This document shows, one piece after another, positions 17,900 through 25,776 of a stretch of DNA of 28,710 nucleotides (position 1 is its first letter; each line of letters starts with the position of its first letter). The notes under the pieces are model-generated. The model worked only from the letters and a program-made list of their open reading frames with translations, made no database searches and had not been told where the DNA came from. This DNA is from DASZQY01 sp036511595 (GTDB lineage Bacteria > Pseudomonadota > Alphaproteobacteria > Rhizobiales > Kaistiaceae), in assembly GCA_036511595.1 (NCBI GenBank), contig DATCBY010000024.1:1-28710 (forward strand), written 5' to 3'. Position numbers and translations under genes: made by a program.

Positions 17900-19143
17900 C
17901 AAGCAGCCTCGGCGGGGAGCGGCGTGGCGATCAGGCCGCGGGCGGTGCGGCCAGTGATGCGCGCGTCGACGAACGTGCCCGGCGCGGCGTCAATTTCAGC
18001 CAGCGTGAACTGCTCGGTGCGGCCGACACCGCCATTCTCGACCAGCAGGCGGCGAATGGCGCCCTGTTCGCGCGCGAGATGCGCGGCGTAGGCGGTGGCG
18101 GCTTTCCCCCGCAAACGGCTGGCGCGTTCCTTGACGACGGCTCCCGGCACCTGCGGCATGCGCGCGGCGGGCGTGCCTGGGCGCGGAGAAAACGGAAAGA
18201 CGTGCAGCGTGGCGAGGCCGCAGTCGTCGATGATCGCCAGAGAATTATCGAACATCGCGTCGGTCTCGGTCGGGAAGCCGGCGATGATGTCGGCGCTGAA
18301 GGCAACGTCGGGACGCAGGCGGCGGACGGTGTCGGTGAAACGGATGGCGTCGGAGCGGTCGTGGCGACGCTTCATGCGCTTCAGGATCAGATTGTCGCCA
18401 TGCTGCAGCGAGAGATGGAAGTGCGGCATCAGGCGCGGCTCGTCGGCGATGGCCTTGATGAGCGCCGCGTCGACCTCGATCGAGTCGATCGACGAGAGCC
18501 GCAGACGCGCCAGCTCCGGCACCGCGCCCAAAATGGCGCGCACGAGCGTGCCCAACGTCGGTCGCTCGGCGAGATCGGCGCCATAGGCGGTGATGTCGAC
18601 GCCGGTCAGCACCACCTCGGCATAACTGCGTTCGACCAGTTCGTGCACTTGGGCCACGACGCCGTCAATCGTCACCGAACGCGAGCGCCCACGGCCGAAG
18701 GGGATGACGCAGAAGGTGCAGCGGTGGTCGCAGCCGTTCTGGATCTCGACGAAGGCGCGGGTGTGGCCGGCGATGCCGACGGGGCGATGCCCGTGGTTGG
18801 CGGTCACTGCGGCGATGGCGCCGACCTGAACGCGCGCGCCGACGGCATAACTCGCGGCGACCAGCTTCTCGGCGTTGCCGAGGACGCGATCCACTTCGGG
18901 CATGGCGGCAAAGCCCTGCGGATCGATCTGCGCTGCGCACCCCGAAATCACGATGGTTCGCTGCGGCTGGTCGCGCTTCGCCCGCCGGATCGCCTGGCGC
19001 GCCTGACGCATCGCCTCGCCGGTGACCGCGCAGGTGTTGACCAGCAGCGCATCGGCCAGGCCGGCCTCCGCGGCGCTCCGGCGCATGTGTTCCGATTCCA
19101 GCGCGTTCAACCGGCAGCCGAACGTGACGACTTCCACCGCCAT
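17899..19143 (-). CDS. mtaB: tRNA t6A37 methylthiotransferase MtaB
   Basis: A radical-SAM methylthiotransferase that converts t6A to ms2t6A at position 37 of tRNAs reading ANN codons. The 414-aa protein has the UPF0004 cysteines C10, C38 and C69 (TFGCRLN, NTCAVTG, SGCAAQ) and the radical-SAM triad C138-x3-C142-x2-C145 (NGCDHRCTFCVIPFGRGRSRS). MtaB is preferred over MiaB because of the short N-terminal VVTFGCRLNALESE and the VVLTGVDI motif. The frame is open 81 codons upstream inside dapF, but the ATG at 19143 sits in a TGATG overlap with the dapF stop. Confidence 0.94.
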   Translation of the reverse strand: MAVEVVTFGCRLNALESEHMRRSAAEAGLADALLVNTCAVTGEAMRQARQAIRRAKRDQPQRTIVISGCAAQIDPQGFAAMPEVDRVLGNAEKLVAASYAVGARVQVGAIAAVTANHGHRPVGIAGHTRAFVEIQNGCDHRCTFCVIPFGRGRSRSVTIDGVVAQVHELVERSYAEVVLTGVDITAYGADLAERPTLGTLVRAILGAVPELARLRLSSIDSIEVDAALIKAIADEPRLMPHFHLSLQHGDNLILKRMKRRHDRSDAIRFTDTVRRLRPDVAFSADIIAGFPTETDAMFDNSLAIIDDCGLATLHVFPFSPRPGTPAARMPQVPGAVVKERASRLRGKAATAYAAHLAREQGAIRRLLVENGGVGRTEQFTLAEIDAAPGTFVDARITGRTARGLIATPLPAEAA

Positions 19144-20024
19144 CAGGCGACGCCCCGCGCCGAGGCCTCCCAGCGGAGCGTGTCGGGGTCGAGCGCGCCG
19201 GAAAATTCGGTCTCGACGGGGCCGGTCATCCAGACGTGGCCGTCGTCGCGCCATTCCACCACAAGGTCGCCGCCGGGCAGCGTCACGGTCACTGTGTTGC
19301 CGGTCAGCTTCTTGCGCATGGCGGCGACGGCGGCGGCGCAGGCGGCGGTGCCGCAGGCGGCGGTCAGGCCAACGCCGCGCTCCCACGTCCGGATCGTGAT
19401 GGCGTCCGGCGCGGTGACTTGGGCGAGGGAAATGTTGGCGCGGTCGGGGAAGATCGGATGGTTTTCGAGCAGCGGGCCGAAGCGCTCGAGATCATAGGCA
19501 TTGACGTCATCGACCCAGAAGATCGCATGCGGGTTGCCGACATTGACCGCCGACGGCGAATGGAGGATCGGCGCGTCAATCGGGCCGATCTGCAACTCGA
19601 TTGCGCGGGTGTCGCCGAATTCCTCGGCGAGCGGGATCTGGTCCCAGGCGAACTTCGGCCGGCCCATGTCGACGGTGATCATTTCGGCCGTGCCGGTGTC
19701 ATAGGCGCGCAGCAGCCCGGCGTTTGTCTCGATGGTGGCGGTCTTGCGGCCGCTCTCGCCCATCAGCAGCCAGCCGACGCAGCGGGTGGCGTTGCCGCAG
19801 GCATCGACCTCGCCGCCATCGCGGTTGTGGATGCGCATGAAGGCGTCGGCGCCGCCCTTCGCCGGCTCGACGGTGATCATCTGGTCGAAGCCGATGGCAT
19901 CCGCATTACCGAGCGCGCGGATGGCGATCGGCGTCAGGCGGACCGGCGCCTGACGGCCATCGAATACGATGAACTCGTTGCCGAGGCCGTTCATCTTGCG
20001 GAACGGGATAGCGCCGTTCTTCAT
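19143..20024 (-). CDS. dapF: Diaminopimelate epimerase
   Basis: A cofactor-independent racemase converting LL- to meso-diaminopimelate for lysine and peptidoglycan. The 293-aa protein has both catalytic cysteines: C76 in VDACGNATRC and C224 in GLTAACGTAACA. The loop before the second Cys reads ERGVGLT rather than the ERGxGET of E. coli, a variant I recall as normal for Rhizobiales. It is the first gene of the operon running to the MFS transporter. A promoter-like sequence lies 50-80 bp upstream, and it is divergent from msrB across 204 bp. Confidence 0.96.
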   Translation of the reverse strand: MKNGAIPFRKMNGLGNEFIVFDGRQAPVRLTPIAIRALGNADAIGFDQMITVEPAKGGADAFMRIHNRDGGEVDACGNATRCVGWLLMGESGRKTATIETNAGLLRAYDTGTAEMITVDMGRPKFAWDQIPLAEEFGDTRAIELQIGPIDAPILHSPSAVNVGNPHAIFWVDDVNAYDLERFGPLLENHPIFPDRANISLAQVTAPDAITIRTWERGVGLTAACGTAACAAAVAAMRKKLTGNTVTVTLPGGDLVVEWRDDGHVWMTGPVETEFSGALDPDTLRWEASARGVA

Positions 20025-20076
20025 GGAATTTCGCCCGTGCGGGGATGGGGCGGCTGGCGCCCGAATTCTGGCGTGT

Positions 20077-20105
20077 ATATGGCGGATCGGGAACGAAAAT
20101 ACCAG
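20077..20105 (-). promoter_or_regulatory. Putative promoter of the dapF operon
   Basis: On minus, CTGGTA, 17 nt and CCATAT. The -10 box matches CTATAT at 5/6, the -35 box only at 3/6. It would give a leader of roughly 45 nt. Confidence 0.3.
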
Positions 20106-20157
20106 AAGCCGCCAGAGGGCTTCACGGCCGCGGGAGCCTGACTCACGCCCGGTTCAA

Positions 20158-20181
20158 CATCAATTGAGGCGGGCATTGATG
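20158..20181. repeat. Short inverted repeat upstream of msrB
   Basis: CATCAAT and ATTGATG flank a 10-nt spacer, a possible operator half-site pair about 50 bp before the msrB start. A further CATCAA occurs at 20203-20208. No regulator is recognised. Confidence 0.35.
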
Positions 20182-20228
20182 ACGGAGTGATTATATACGG
20201 GCCATCAACTTTGGGAGGACCCGTCCCC

Positions 20229-20807
20229 ATGAAATCCGCCACTGCCACCTCACGCCGTTCCGTGCTGCTGTCTACCGGCGCTTTTGCCGCCGCCGCCATC
20301 GGCGCCACGATGTTCGCGCGGTGGGCGCGAGCGTCGTCCATCGTCGGCAAACCCGGTACGGTGACGATCGAAAAATTCGACGATGCCGGCAAGAGCCTCG
20401 GGGCCGCTTCGGTCGCCAAAGTGGTCAAGAGCGATGCCGAGTGGCAAGCCCAGTTGAAGAACGACCTCGTCTTCAACGTGACGCGGCAGGAGGGTACGGA
20501 AACCCCGTTCACCGGGCCGAACTGGGACAACCATTCCGCCGGCCTCTATCGCTGCATCTGCTGCGACAACGCCCTCTACACCAACGACACGAAATTCGAC
20601 TCGGGCACCGGCTGGCCAAGCTTCTGGCAGCCGATCTCGGAACGGAACTTGGTCCACGTCGTCGCCCAGCAGGGTGGCTACAAGGTGTCCTGCGCCGAGT
20701 GCGACGCCCATCTTGGCCACGTCTTCGACGACGGGCCGAAGCCGACGGGGTTGCGATACTGCATGGACGGTGTCGCCATGCGCTTCATTCCGCGTGCCGC
20801 CGCCTAG
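20229..20807 (+). CDS. msrB: Tat-exported peptide-methionine (R)-S-oxide reductase MsrB
   Basis: It reduces the R epimer of methionine sulfoxide in proteins. The 192-aa product begins with a twin-arginine signal (SRRSVLLSTGAFAAAAIG at residues 8-25), then the MsrB domain. Zinc ligands are C109/C112 (RCICCDNALY) and C155/C158 (SCAECDAHLGHVFDDGP); the catalytic Cys is C178 in LRYCMDGVAMRF, and SGTGWPSF is present. The Tat signal implies export of an already folded, zinc-loaded enzyme to the periplasm. GGGAGGA lies 10 nt before the ATG. It is followed 31 bp later by msrA. The domain starts about 40 residues later than in short cytosolic MsrB proteins. Confidence 0.94.
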   Translation: MKSATATSRRSVLLSTGAFAAAAIGATMFARWARASSIVGKPGTVTIEKFDDAGKSLGAASVAKVVKSDAEWQAQLKNDLVFNVTRQEGTETPFTGPNWDNHSAGLYRCICCDNALYTNDTKFDSGTGWPSFWQPISERNLVHVVAQQGGYKVSCAECDAHLGHVFDDGPKPTGLRYCMDGVAMRFIPRAAA

Positions 20808-20838
20808 CCGGCAAACCGACAAACCAGGGGTGATCCAA

Positions 20839-21558
20839 ATGAAAATTTTCTCACGCTTGCTTGCCGGAGCTGCACCGGTGGCGCTCATCGGCGCCTTCGC
20901 GATTTTCGGCGGCGTACAGCACGGCGCCGCGGAAGGCGCGGTGAAGATTCCGACGCCTGCGGTCGACGAGCCGGCTGCCTCCGGACTCGAAACCGCCGTG
21001 TTCGCGGGCGGCTGCTTCTGGGGCGTCCAGGGCGTGTTCGAGCACGTCAAGGGCGTCGAGAGCGCCGTCGACGGTTATGCCGGCGGCAAGCTCGCCAACC
21101 CGAGCTACGAGCAGGTTGGCATGGAGAACACCGGCCACGCCGAATCGGTGAAGATCACCTTCGATCCCAAGCAGGTTTCCTACGGCAAGCTGCTGCAGAT
21201 TTTCTTTTCGGTCGTGCAGGATCCGACGCAGCTCAACTTCCAGGGTCCGGACCGCGGGACGAGCTATCGTTCGGCAGTGTTCACGACGAGCGGGGAGCAG
21301 AAGAAGGTCGCCGACGCCTACGTGGCGCAGCTCGATGCCGCCAAGGTGTTTCCGGGCAAGATCGTCACCGAGGTGACCCCCTACACCAACTTCTACAAAG
21401 CCGAGGACTACCACCAGGACAACGGCATCACCCTCAAGGTGAACGCCGGCTACGTGCAGTTCTACGACGTACCGAAGATCGAGAACCTCAAGGCGATGTT
21501 CCCGGAGGTCTGGTCGGCCAAACCGAAGGTGGTTTTCGCAGCGAACGCCGAGTCCTGA
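20839..21558 (+). CDS. msrA: Exported peptide-methionine (S)-S-oxide reductase MsrA
   Basis: It reduces the S epimer of methionine sulfoxide. The 239-aa product has an N-terminal hydrophobic segment after MKIFSRLL (to about residue 27), ending near HGAAEG, so it is probably Sec-exported or membrane anchored. The catalytic motif is GGCFWG with C59, followed by GYAGG, GHAESVKI and the PYTNFYKAEDYHQD motif. The C terminus has no obvious resolving cysteine; after C59 I see no other Cys, so recycling may use an external thiol donor directly. AGGGG lies about 8 nt upstream of the ATG. The msrB-msrA pair ends at a strong terminator. Confidence 0.93.
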   Translation: MKIFSRLLAGAAPVALIGAFAIFGGVQHGAAEGAVKIPTPAVDEPAASGLETAVFAGGCFWGVQGVFEHVKGVESAVDGYAGGKLANPSYEQVGMENTGHAESVKITFDPKQVSYGKLLQIFFSVVQDPTQLNFQGPDRGTSYRSAVFTTSGEQKKVADAYVAQLDAAKVFPGKIVTEVTPYTNFYKAEDYHQDNGITLKVNAGYVQFYDVPKIENLKAMFPEVWSAKPKVVFAANAES

Positions 21559-21579
21559 CCCAACAAGATAGCGAACAGG

Positions 21580-21611
21580 CGGGGCCGGAGTTTCCGGCCC
21601 CGTTTTCGTTT
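21580..21611 (+). terminator. Terminator of msrB-msrA
   Basis: CGGGGCCGGA pairs with TCCGGCCCCG around a GTT loop, followed by TTTTCGTTT. It starts 21 nt after the msrA stop and isolates the pair from ffh. Confidence 0.92.
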
Positions 21612-21781
21612 GGTGCCAAGCCGCCTTGATTGACTCGCCCCTACCCGCCACGTAAACCCACGGCGACTCTGAAAAGAGCCTGAGTTTCGATAAGCCCACC
21701 GGGGCCAGACCCCGGAGGTCAGCGTCCGCCAGCGCATTGCGCCCGCGGGCGCGTCACTGCTTGGGAAGATGATTAAATTCG

Positions 21782-23320
21782 ATGTTTGAGTCTTTATCCG
21801 AACGCCTTGGCGGCATCCTCGACAAGCTCACCAAACGCGGTGCGCTTTCCGAGAATGACGTCAACGAGGCGATGCGTGAGGTGCGCCGCGCCTTGATCGA
21901 GGCGGACGTGGCGCTCGACGTCGTGCGTTCGTTCACCGACAAGGTGCGTTCGCGGGCCGTCGGCGCCGAGGTCGTGCGCTCGGTGACGCCCGGCCAGATG
22001 GTCGTCAAGATCGTCAACGACCAGTTGATCGAGATGCTGGGGTCGGAGGCCCAGTCGATCGATCTCAACGCGCCGGCGCCGGTAGCGGTGATGCTGGTTG
22101 GCCTGCAGGGCTCCGGCAAGACGACTACCGCCGCGAAGATCGCCCGCCGGCTCGCCGACCGCCAGAAGTTGAAGGTGCTGATGGCGTCGCTGGATACGCG
22201 CCGTCCGGCGGCCCAGGAGCAGTTGAAGGTGCTGGGCGTGCAAGCCGGCATCGACACGCTGCCTATCGTTCCCGGGCAGACGCCGGTCGAGATCGCGCGC
22301 CGCTCGGAGAGCGCGGCGCGCTTCGGCGGCTACGACGTGGTCATCCTCGACACCGCCGGGCGCACGCACATCGACGAGCCGCTGATGCTTGAGATGGCCG
22401 AGATCAAGGCGGCGACGAAGCCGCACGAGATCCTGCTGGTCGCCGACTCGCTCACCGGCCAGGACGCCGTCAATCTGGCGAAATCCTTCGACGATCGCGT
22501 CGGCATCACCGGCATCGTCTTGACGCGCGTCGATGGCGACGGTCGTGGCGGCGCGGCGCTGTCGATGCGCGCCGTCACCGGCAAGCCGATCAAGCTGCTC
22601 GGCGTCGGCGAGAAGCTCGATGCGCTGGAGGATTTCGACCCGGCGCGCGTCGCCGGCCGCATTCTCGGCATGGGCGATATCGTCGGCCTCGTCGAGAAGG
22701 CGACGCAGAACATCGACGCCGCCAAGGCGGCCAAGGCGGCCGAGCGGATGCGCAAGGGCGTGTTCGATCTCGACGATCTCGGCGAACAGCTTCAGCAGAT
22801 GCAGAACATCGGCGGTATGTCAGGCGTGATGGGCATGCTGCCCGGCATCGGCAAGGCCAAGAAACAGATCGACGCGATGGGCCTCGACGACTCAGTCTTC
22901 AAGCGCCAGCGGGCGATCATCACGTCGATGACCAAGGCGGAGCGGAAGAACCCGGACGTACTCAAGGCGAGCCGCAAGAAACGCATCGCCTCGGGCTCGG
23001 GCACCAAGGTCGAGGAGGTCAACCGCCTTCTCAAGATGCACCGGCAGATGGCCGACATGATGAAGGACATGGGGCGCGGCAAGGGCATGTTCGCGCGCAT
23101 GGGTGGCATGCTCGGCATGGCCGGTCCCGGCGCGGGCGCCGGCGCACTGGCGGGCATGGACCCGGCGGCTTTGGAAAAACTCGCCAAGGGCGGCGGCCTT
23201 GCCGGTGGCCTGCCCGGTGCGGCGCCATCGCTGCCGCCCGGTTTTCCCAATCTGAAGCTTCCCGGTCTCGGCGGGGGCGGGGGATTTCCCGGCCTGCCTG
23301 GCCTGCCGAAAAAGAAATGA
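21782..23320 (+). CDS. ffh: Signal recognition particle protein Ffh
   Basis: The SRP54 homologue binds 4.5S RNA and signal sequences and hands nascent chains to FtsY. The 512-aa protein has the N domain, G domain with P-loop GLQGSGKT (107-114), DTRRPAAQEQL, DTAGR and TRVDGDGRGG (Arg in place of the usual Lys in TKxD). The Met-rich M domain follows, with RMGGMLGMAG. The C-terminal end is a Gly/Pro/Leu tail ending LPKKK, longer than in E. coli and, as I recall, common in Rhizobiales. A weak promoter-like ATTGAC-N17-GTAAAC lies at 21629-21657, and a hairpin CCGGGG/CCCCGG at 21699-21715 lies in the 223-bp upstream gap. It starts the ffh-rpsP-rimM-trmD-rplS cluster. Confidence 0.97.
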   Translation: MFESLSERLGGILDKLTKRGALSENDVNEAMREVRRALIEADVALDVVRSFTDKVRSRAVGAEVVRSVTPGQMVVKIVNDQLIEMLGSEAQSIDLNAPAPVAVMLVGLQGSGKTTTAAKIARRLADRQKLKVLMASLDTRRPAAQEQLKVLGVQAGIDTLPIVPGQTPVEIARRSESAARFGGYDVVILDTAGRTHIDEPLMLEMAEIKAATKPHEILLVADSLTGQDAVNLAKSFDDRVGITGIVLTRVDGDGRGGAALSMRAVTGKPIKLLGVGEKLDALEDFDPARVAGRILGMGDIVGLVEKATQNIDAAKAAKAAERMRKGVFDLDDLGEQLQQMQNIGGMSGVMGMLPGIGKAKKQIDAMGLDDSVFKRQRAIITSMTKAERKNPDVLKASRKKRIASGSGTKVEEVNRLLKMHRQMADMMKDMGRGKGMFARMGGMLGMAGPGAGAGALAGMDPAALEKLAKGGGLAGGLPGAAPSLPPGFPNLKLPGLGGGGGFPGLPGLPKKK

Positions 23321-23357
23321 TCGTCTTCAAAATTTTGAACAGCGAAGGAATGAACCG

Positions 23358-23735
23358 ATGTCCCTGAAAATCCGTCTCACCCGCGCGGGCGCCAAGAAGC
23401 GGCCGTTCTATCGCATCGTCATCGCCGACTCGCGCTATCCGCGCGACGGCCGCTTCATCGAAATCGTCGGCACGTGGAATCCGATCCTGCCGAAGAACGA
23501 TCCGAAGCGCGTCGTACTGGAGACCGAGCGCATCCAGCATTGGATGAGCAAGGGCGCGCAGCCGACCGACCGCGTGTTGCGCTTCCTCGACGCCGCCGGC
23601 CTCGCCAAGCGAGCCCCACGCAACAATCCGGAGAAAGCCCTTCCCGGCAAAAAGGCTCAGGAGCGCGCCGGTGTTGCGGCCGCGGCTGCCGAGGCGGCGG
23701 CAGCGGCTCCGGCAGAGGCGTCAGCCGCCACGTAG
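23358..23735 (+). CDS. rpsP: 30S ribosomal protein S16
   Basis: A small-subunit assembly protein. The conserved core is MSLKIRLTRAGAKKRPFYRIVIADSRYPRDGRFIE and VGTWNPILP. At 125 aa it is longer than the roughly 80-aa E. coli protein because of an Ala-rich tail after about residue 95, which is usual in Alphaproteobacteria. AAGGAA precedes the ATG. It lies 37 bp after ffh and 9 bp before rimM. Confidence 0.97.
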   Translation: MSLKIRLTRAGAKKRPFYRIVIADSRYPRDGRFIEIVGTWNPILPKNDPKRVVLETERIQHWMSKGAQPTDRVLRFLDAAGLAKRAPRNNPEKALPGKKAQERAGVAAAAAEAAAAAPAEASAAT

Positions 23736-23744
23736 GGCGGACGC

Positions 23745-24281
23745 GTGGGCCGCAATCCTACCGTCGTGGTGGCGCAGATCGGCGCCGCCCATGGCATCAA
23801 GGGCGAGGTGCGGCTGAAATCGTTTACGCAAGACGCGATGGCGGTCGCTGCGTATGGGCCACTGACGGCGGCCGACGGGCGGTCCTTCGAGATCGAGACG
23901 ATCCGCCCGGCCGCCGGCACGTCGCCGGACATGATGGTGGTGCGTCTCAAGGGCGTGCGCGACCGCAGCGCGGCGGAGAAGCTCACCGGCATCGAGTTGT
24001 CGGTCGCTGCGGAACGGTTGCCGCCGCCCGCGGTCGACGAGTTCTATCATTCCGATCTCATCGGCCTGTCGGCGATGACTACGGACGGTCAAGTGCTCGG
24101 CGCCGTTGTTGCCGTGCCCAACTATGGCGCCGGAGACCTCATTGAGATCGCGCCGCCGAGCGGCAACACGATCCTCGTCCCCTTCACCCAGTCGGCGGTG
24201 CCGGAGATCGATATTGCCGGCGGGCGCGTGATCGTGGTGCCGCCGACGTATGACGACGGCGGCGGGGCGGGCGAGCCATGA
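23745..24281 (+). CDS. rimM: Ribosome maturation factor RimM
   Basis: RimM assists 16S 3'-domain and 30S assembly and binds S19. The 178-aa protein shows the RimM N-terminal barrel (VVVAQIGAAHGIKGEVRLKSFT) and the PRC-barrel part from about residue 98 (DEFYHSDLIGLSAMTTDGQVLG), with LVPFTQSAVPEID near the end. The start is a GTG with AGGGCGG upstream, 9 bp after rpsP. The stop overlaps the trmD ATG by 4 bp. Confidence 0.94.
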   Translation: MGRNPTVVVAQIGAAHGIKGEVRLKSFTQDAMAVAAYGPLTAADGRSFEIETIRPAAGTSPDMMVVRLKGVRDRSAAEKLTGIELSVAAERLPPPAVDEFYHSDLIGLSAMTTDGQVLGAVVAVPNYGAGDLIEIAPPSGNTILVPFTQSAVPEIDIAGGRVIVVPPTYDDGGGAGEP

Positions 24282-24961
24282 CGTTCCGCGCCACCGTCCT
24301 CACCCTGTTTCCGGAAATGTTTCCGGGGCCGCTCGGTGTCAGCCTCGCCGGCAAGGCGCTCGCCGATGGCGTGTGGTCGCTGGAGACGCGCGACATCCGC
24401 GTCTCGGCGACCGATAAGCATCGTTCCGTCGACGACACGCCCGCCGGGGGCGGACCGGGGATGGTTCTGCGTGCCGACGTGCTGGCATCCGCGATCGATG
24501 CGGCAGCCGGCGGGGACAGTCGGCCGCGTTTGCTGATGAGTCCGCGCGGACGCCCGCTGGATCAGGAGTACGTGGCGGACATCGCATCCCGGGAGGGCGT
24601 ACTCGTCGTGGCGGGGCGCTTCGAGGGCGTCGACGAGCGCGTCATCCTGGGCCGTCAACTGATCGAGGTTTCGGTCGGCGACTATGTGCTCTCTGGCGGG
24701 GAAATCGCCGCGATGGCGCTGCTGGATGCGGTGGTGCGGCTGCTGCCCGGCGTCATGGGAAACGCGCTTTCCGGCGCTTCCGAGAGCTTCGCGGATGGGT
24801 TGCTGGAGTACCCGCACTATACCCGGCCGCAGGTCTGGGAGGGTCAGCCGATCCCGGAAGTGCTGACGTCCGGCGATCATGGCCGTGTCGCCGAATGGCG
24901 GCGAGGCGAGGCGAAGCGGCTTACCCAATTGCGGCGACCGGACCTGTTAAAGCCGAAGTAA
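24278..24961 (+). CDS. trmD: tRNA (guanine-37-N1)-methyltransferase
   Basis: It makes m1G37 in tRNAs with G36, preventing +1 frameshifts. The 227-aa knotted SPOUT enzyme shows TLFPEMFPGPLG at the N terminus, the D-loop GGGPGMVL, the knot segments SPRGRPLDQ, GRFEGVDERV and VSVGDYVLSGGE, and the C-terminal LEYPHYTRP. The start overlaps the rimM stop (ATGA), so it is coupled. The following 151 bp lead to rplS. Confidence 0.96.
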   Translation: MTFRATVLTLFPEMFPGPLGVSLAGKALADGVWSLETRDIRVSATDKHRSVDDTPAGGGPGMVLRADVLASAIDAAAGGDSRPRLLMSPRGRPLDQEYVADIASREGVLVVAGRFEGVDERVILGRQLIEVSVGDYVLSGGEIAAMALLDAVVRLLPGVMGNALSGASESFADGLLEYPHYTRPQVWEGQPIPEVLTSGDHGRVAEWRRGEAKRLTQLRRPDLLKPK

Positions 24962-25112
24962 TCACCGCGGAAACCTTTGCCGGCCAAGGCTCTGCCGACA
25001 TCGCGCCGGGGTCCGCCGCTATCGACAACCCGGGTGAGTTAGGGTATGGAACCGCCAAATTTCGAGCGCGCCCGCTATGCGGTTTGCGCCTCGTGCAGAA
25101 AGGCTTTCGTCC

Positions 25113-25517
25113 ATGAATATCATCCAGGAGCTTGAGAAAGAGCAGGCGGCAGCGATCCAGGGCGATCGCGCCGTGCCTGAGTTCGCCCCGGGCGATACGG
25201 TCAAGGTCAACGTCAAGGTGACCGAAGGCACGCGCACCCGCGTGCAGGCGTACGAGGGCGTGGTGATCGCGCGCTCGGGCGGCGGCATCAACGAAAACTT
25301 CACCGTGCGGAAAATTTCGTACGGCGAGGGCGTCGAGCGCGTATTCCCGCTTTATTCGCCGTCGGTCGACTCGATCGAGGTGGTGCGTCGCGGCAAGGTT
25401 CGGCGGGCGAAGCTCTATTATCTCCGCGGCCTGCGCGGCAAGTCGGCGCGCATCTCGGAGAAGCAGGATTCCCGGGCCGACGCGGCGCCGGGGGCGTCTA
25501 CGGCGGCCAAGAAGTAG
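25113..25517 (+). CDS. rplS: 50S ribosomal protein L19
   Basis: L19 sits at the 30S-50S interface. The 134-aa product starts MNIIQELEKEQ and contains FAPGDTVKVNVKV, RVQAYEGVVIARSGGGINENFTVRKISYGEGVERVFPLYSPSVDSIEVVRRG with the usual KLYYLRGLRGKSARI ending. The Ala/Lys tail is typical of the class. AAAGG precedes the ATG. The upstream gap carries a 28-codon ORF overlapping this start (see findings). A strong terminator follows. Confidence 0.97.
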   Translation: MNIIQELEKEQAAAIQGDRAVPEFAPGDTVKVNVKVTEGTRTRVQAYEGVVIARSGGGINENFTVRKISYGEGVERVFPLYSPSVDSIEVVRRGKVRRAKLYYLRGLRGKSARISEKQDSRADAAPGASTAAKK

Positions 25518-25542
25518 TCGACCACCGGTATTTTCGTGTTTT

Positions 25543-25572
25543 AGGGCGGCCTTGGGCCGCCCTTTCTGTCTC
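25543..25572 (+). terminator. Terminator of the ffh-rplS cluster
   Basis: AGGGCGGCC pairs with GGCCGCCCT around a TTG loop, followed by TTCTGTCTC. It starts about 25 nt after the rplS stop. Confidence 0.88.
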
Positions 25573-25598
25573 TGGCACAGGCCCAGAAACAAGCGTCG

Positions 25599-25627
25599 AT
25601 TGTCTATTGGCCGCAGGGTTGCTATCT
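25599..25627 (+). promoter_or_regulatory. Putative leuC promoter, about 245 bp before the leuC start
   Basis: ATTGTC, 17 nt and CTATCT match the Sinorhizobium-type consensus at 4/6 and 5/6. The predicted transcription start, near 25634-25636, coincides with the ATG of a 46-codon ORF. This lies in the 355-bp gap between rplS and leuC; apart from this promoter, the rplS terminator and the leader ORF, I see only GC-rich hairpins there. Confidence 0.45.
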
Positions 25628-25635
25628 AACCCTCT

Positions 25636-25776
25636 ATGAAGACCACGGTTTTCAACTCACAGTGCGGTCGCCGGCTTCGCGGAACCTTTGATTTCGCGGG
25701 ACTCGCCGATCGCGCGCGCATGCCCTGGCGCTTCCTGGCACGGCACGTCACGGTCGACGGCCTTAGCGCGCTCTGA
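25636..25776 (+). CDS. Possible leaderless small ORF (46 aa) in the leuC leader
   Basis: It starts MKTTVFNSQCGRRLRG and ends VTVDGLSAL; no known family. It has no ribosome site, but the promoter above would place the transcript start at or within 2 nt of the ATG, as in leaderless mRNAs. Two Leu codons (CTT, CTC) lie in the last four sense codons. Just beyond, CGGCGC/GCGCCG (25780-25794) and GCGCGC/GCGCGC (25766-25787) are mutually exclusive pairings. A leader-peptide role in leuC control is possible but unproven; the ORF may also be chance. Confidence 0.3.
   Translation: MKTTVFNSQCGRRLRGTFDFAGLADRARMPWRFLARHVTVDGLSAL

Noticed and set aside
18079..19497. 472-codon open frame on plus, opposite mtaB and dapF
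   Set aside because: Antisense shadow spanning two overlapping real genes; composition is His/Arg/Gly-rich and no motif is seen.
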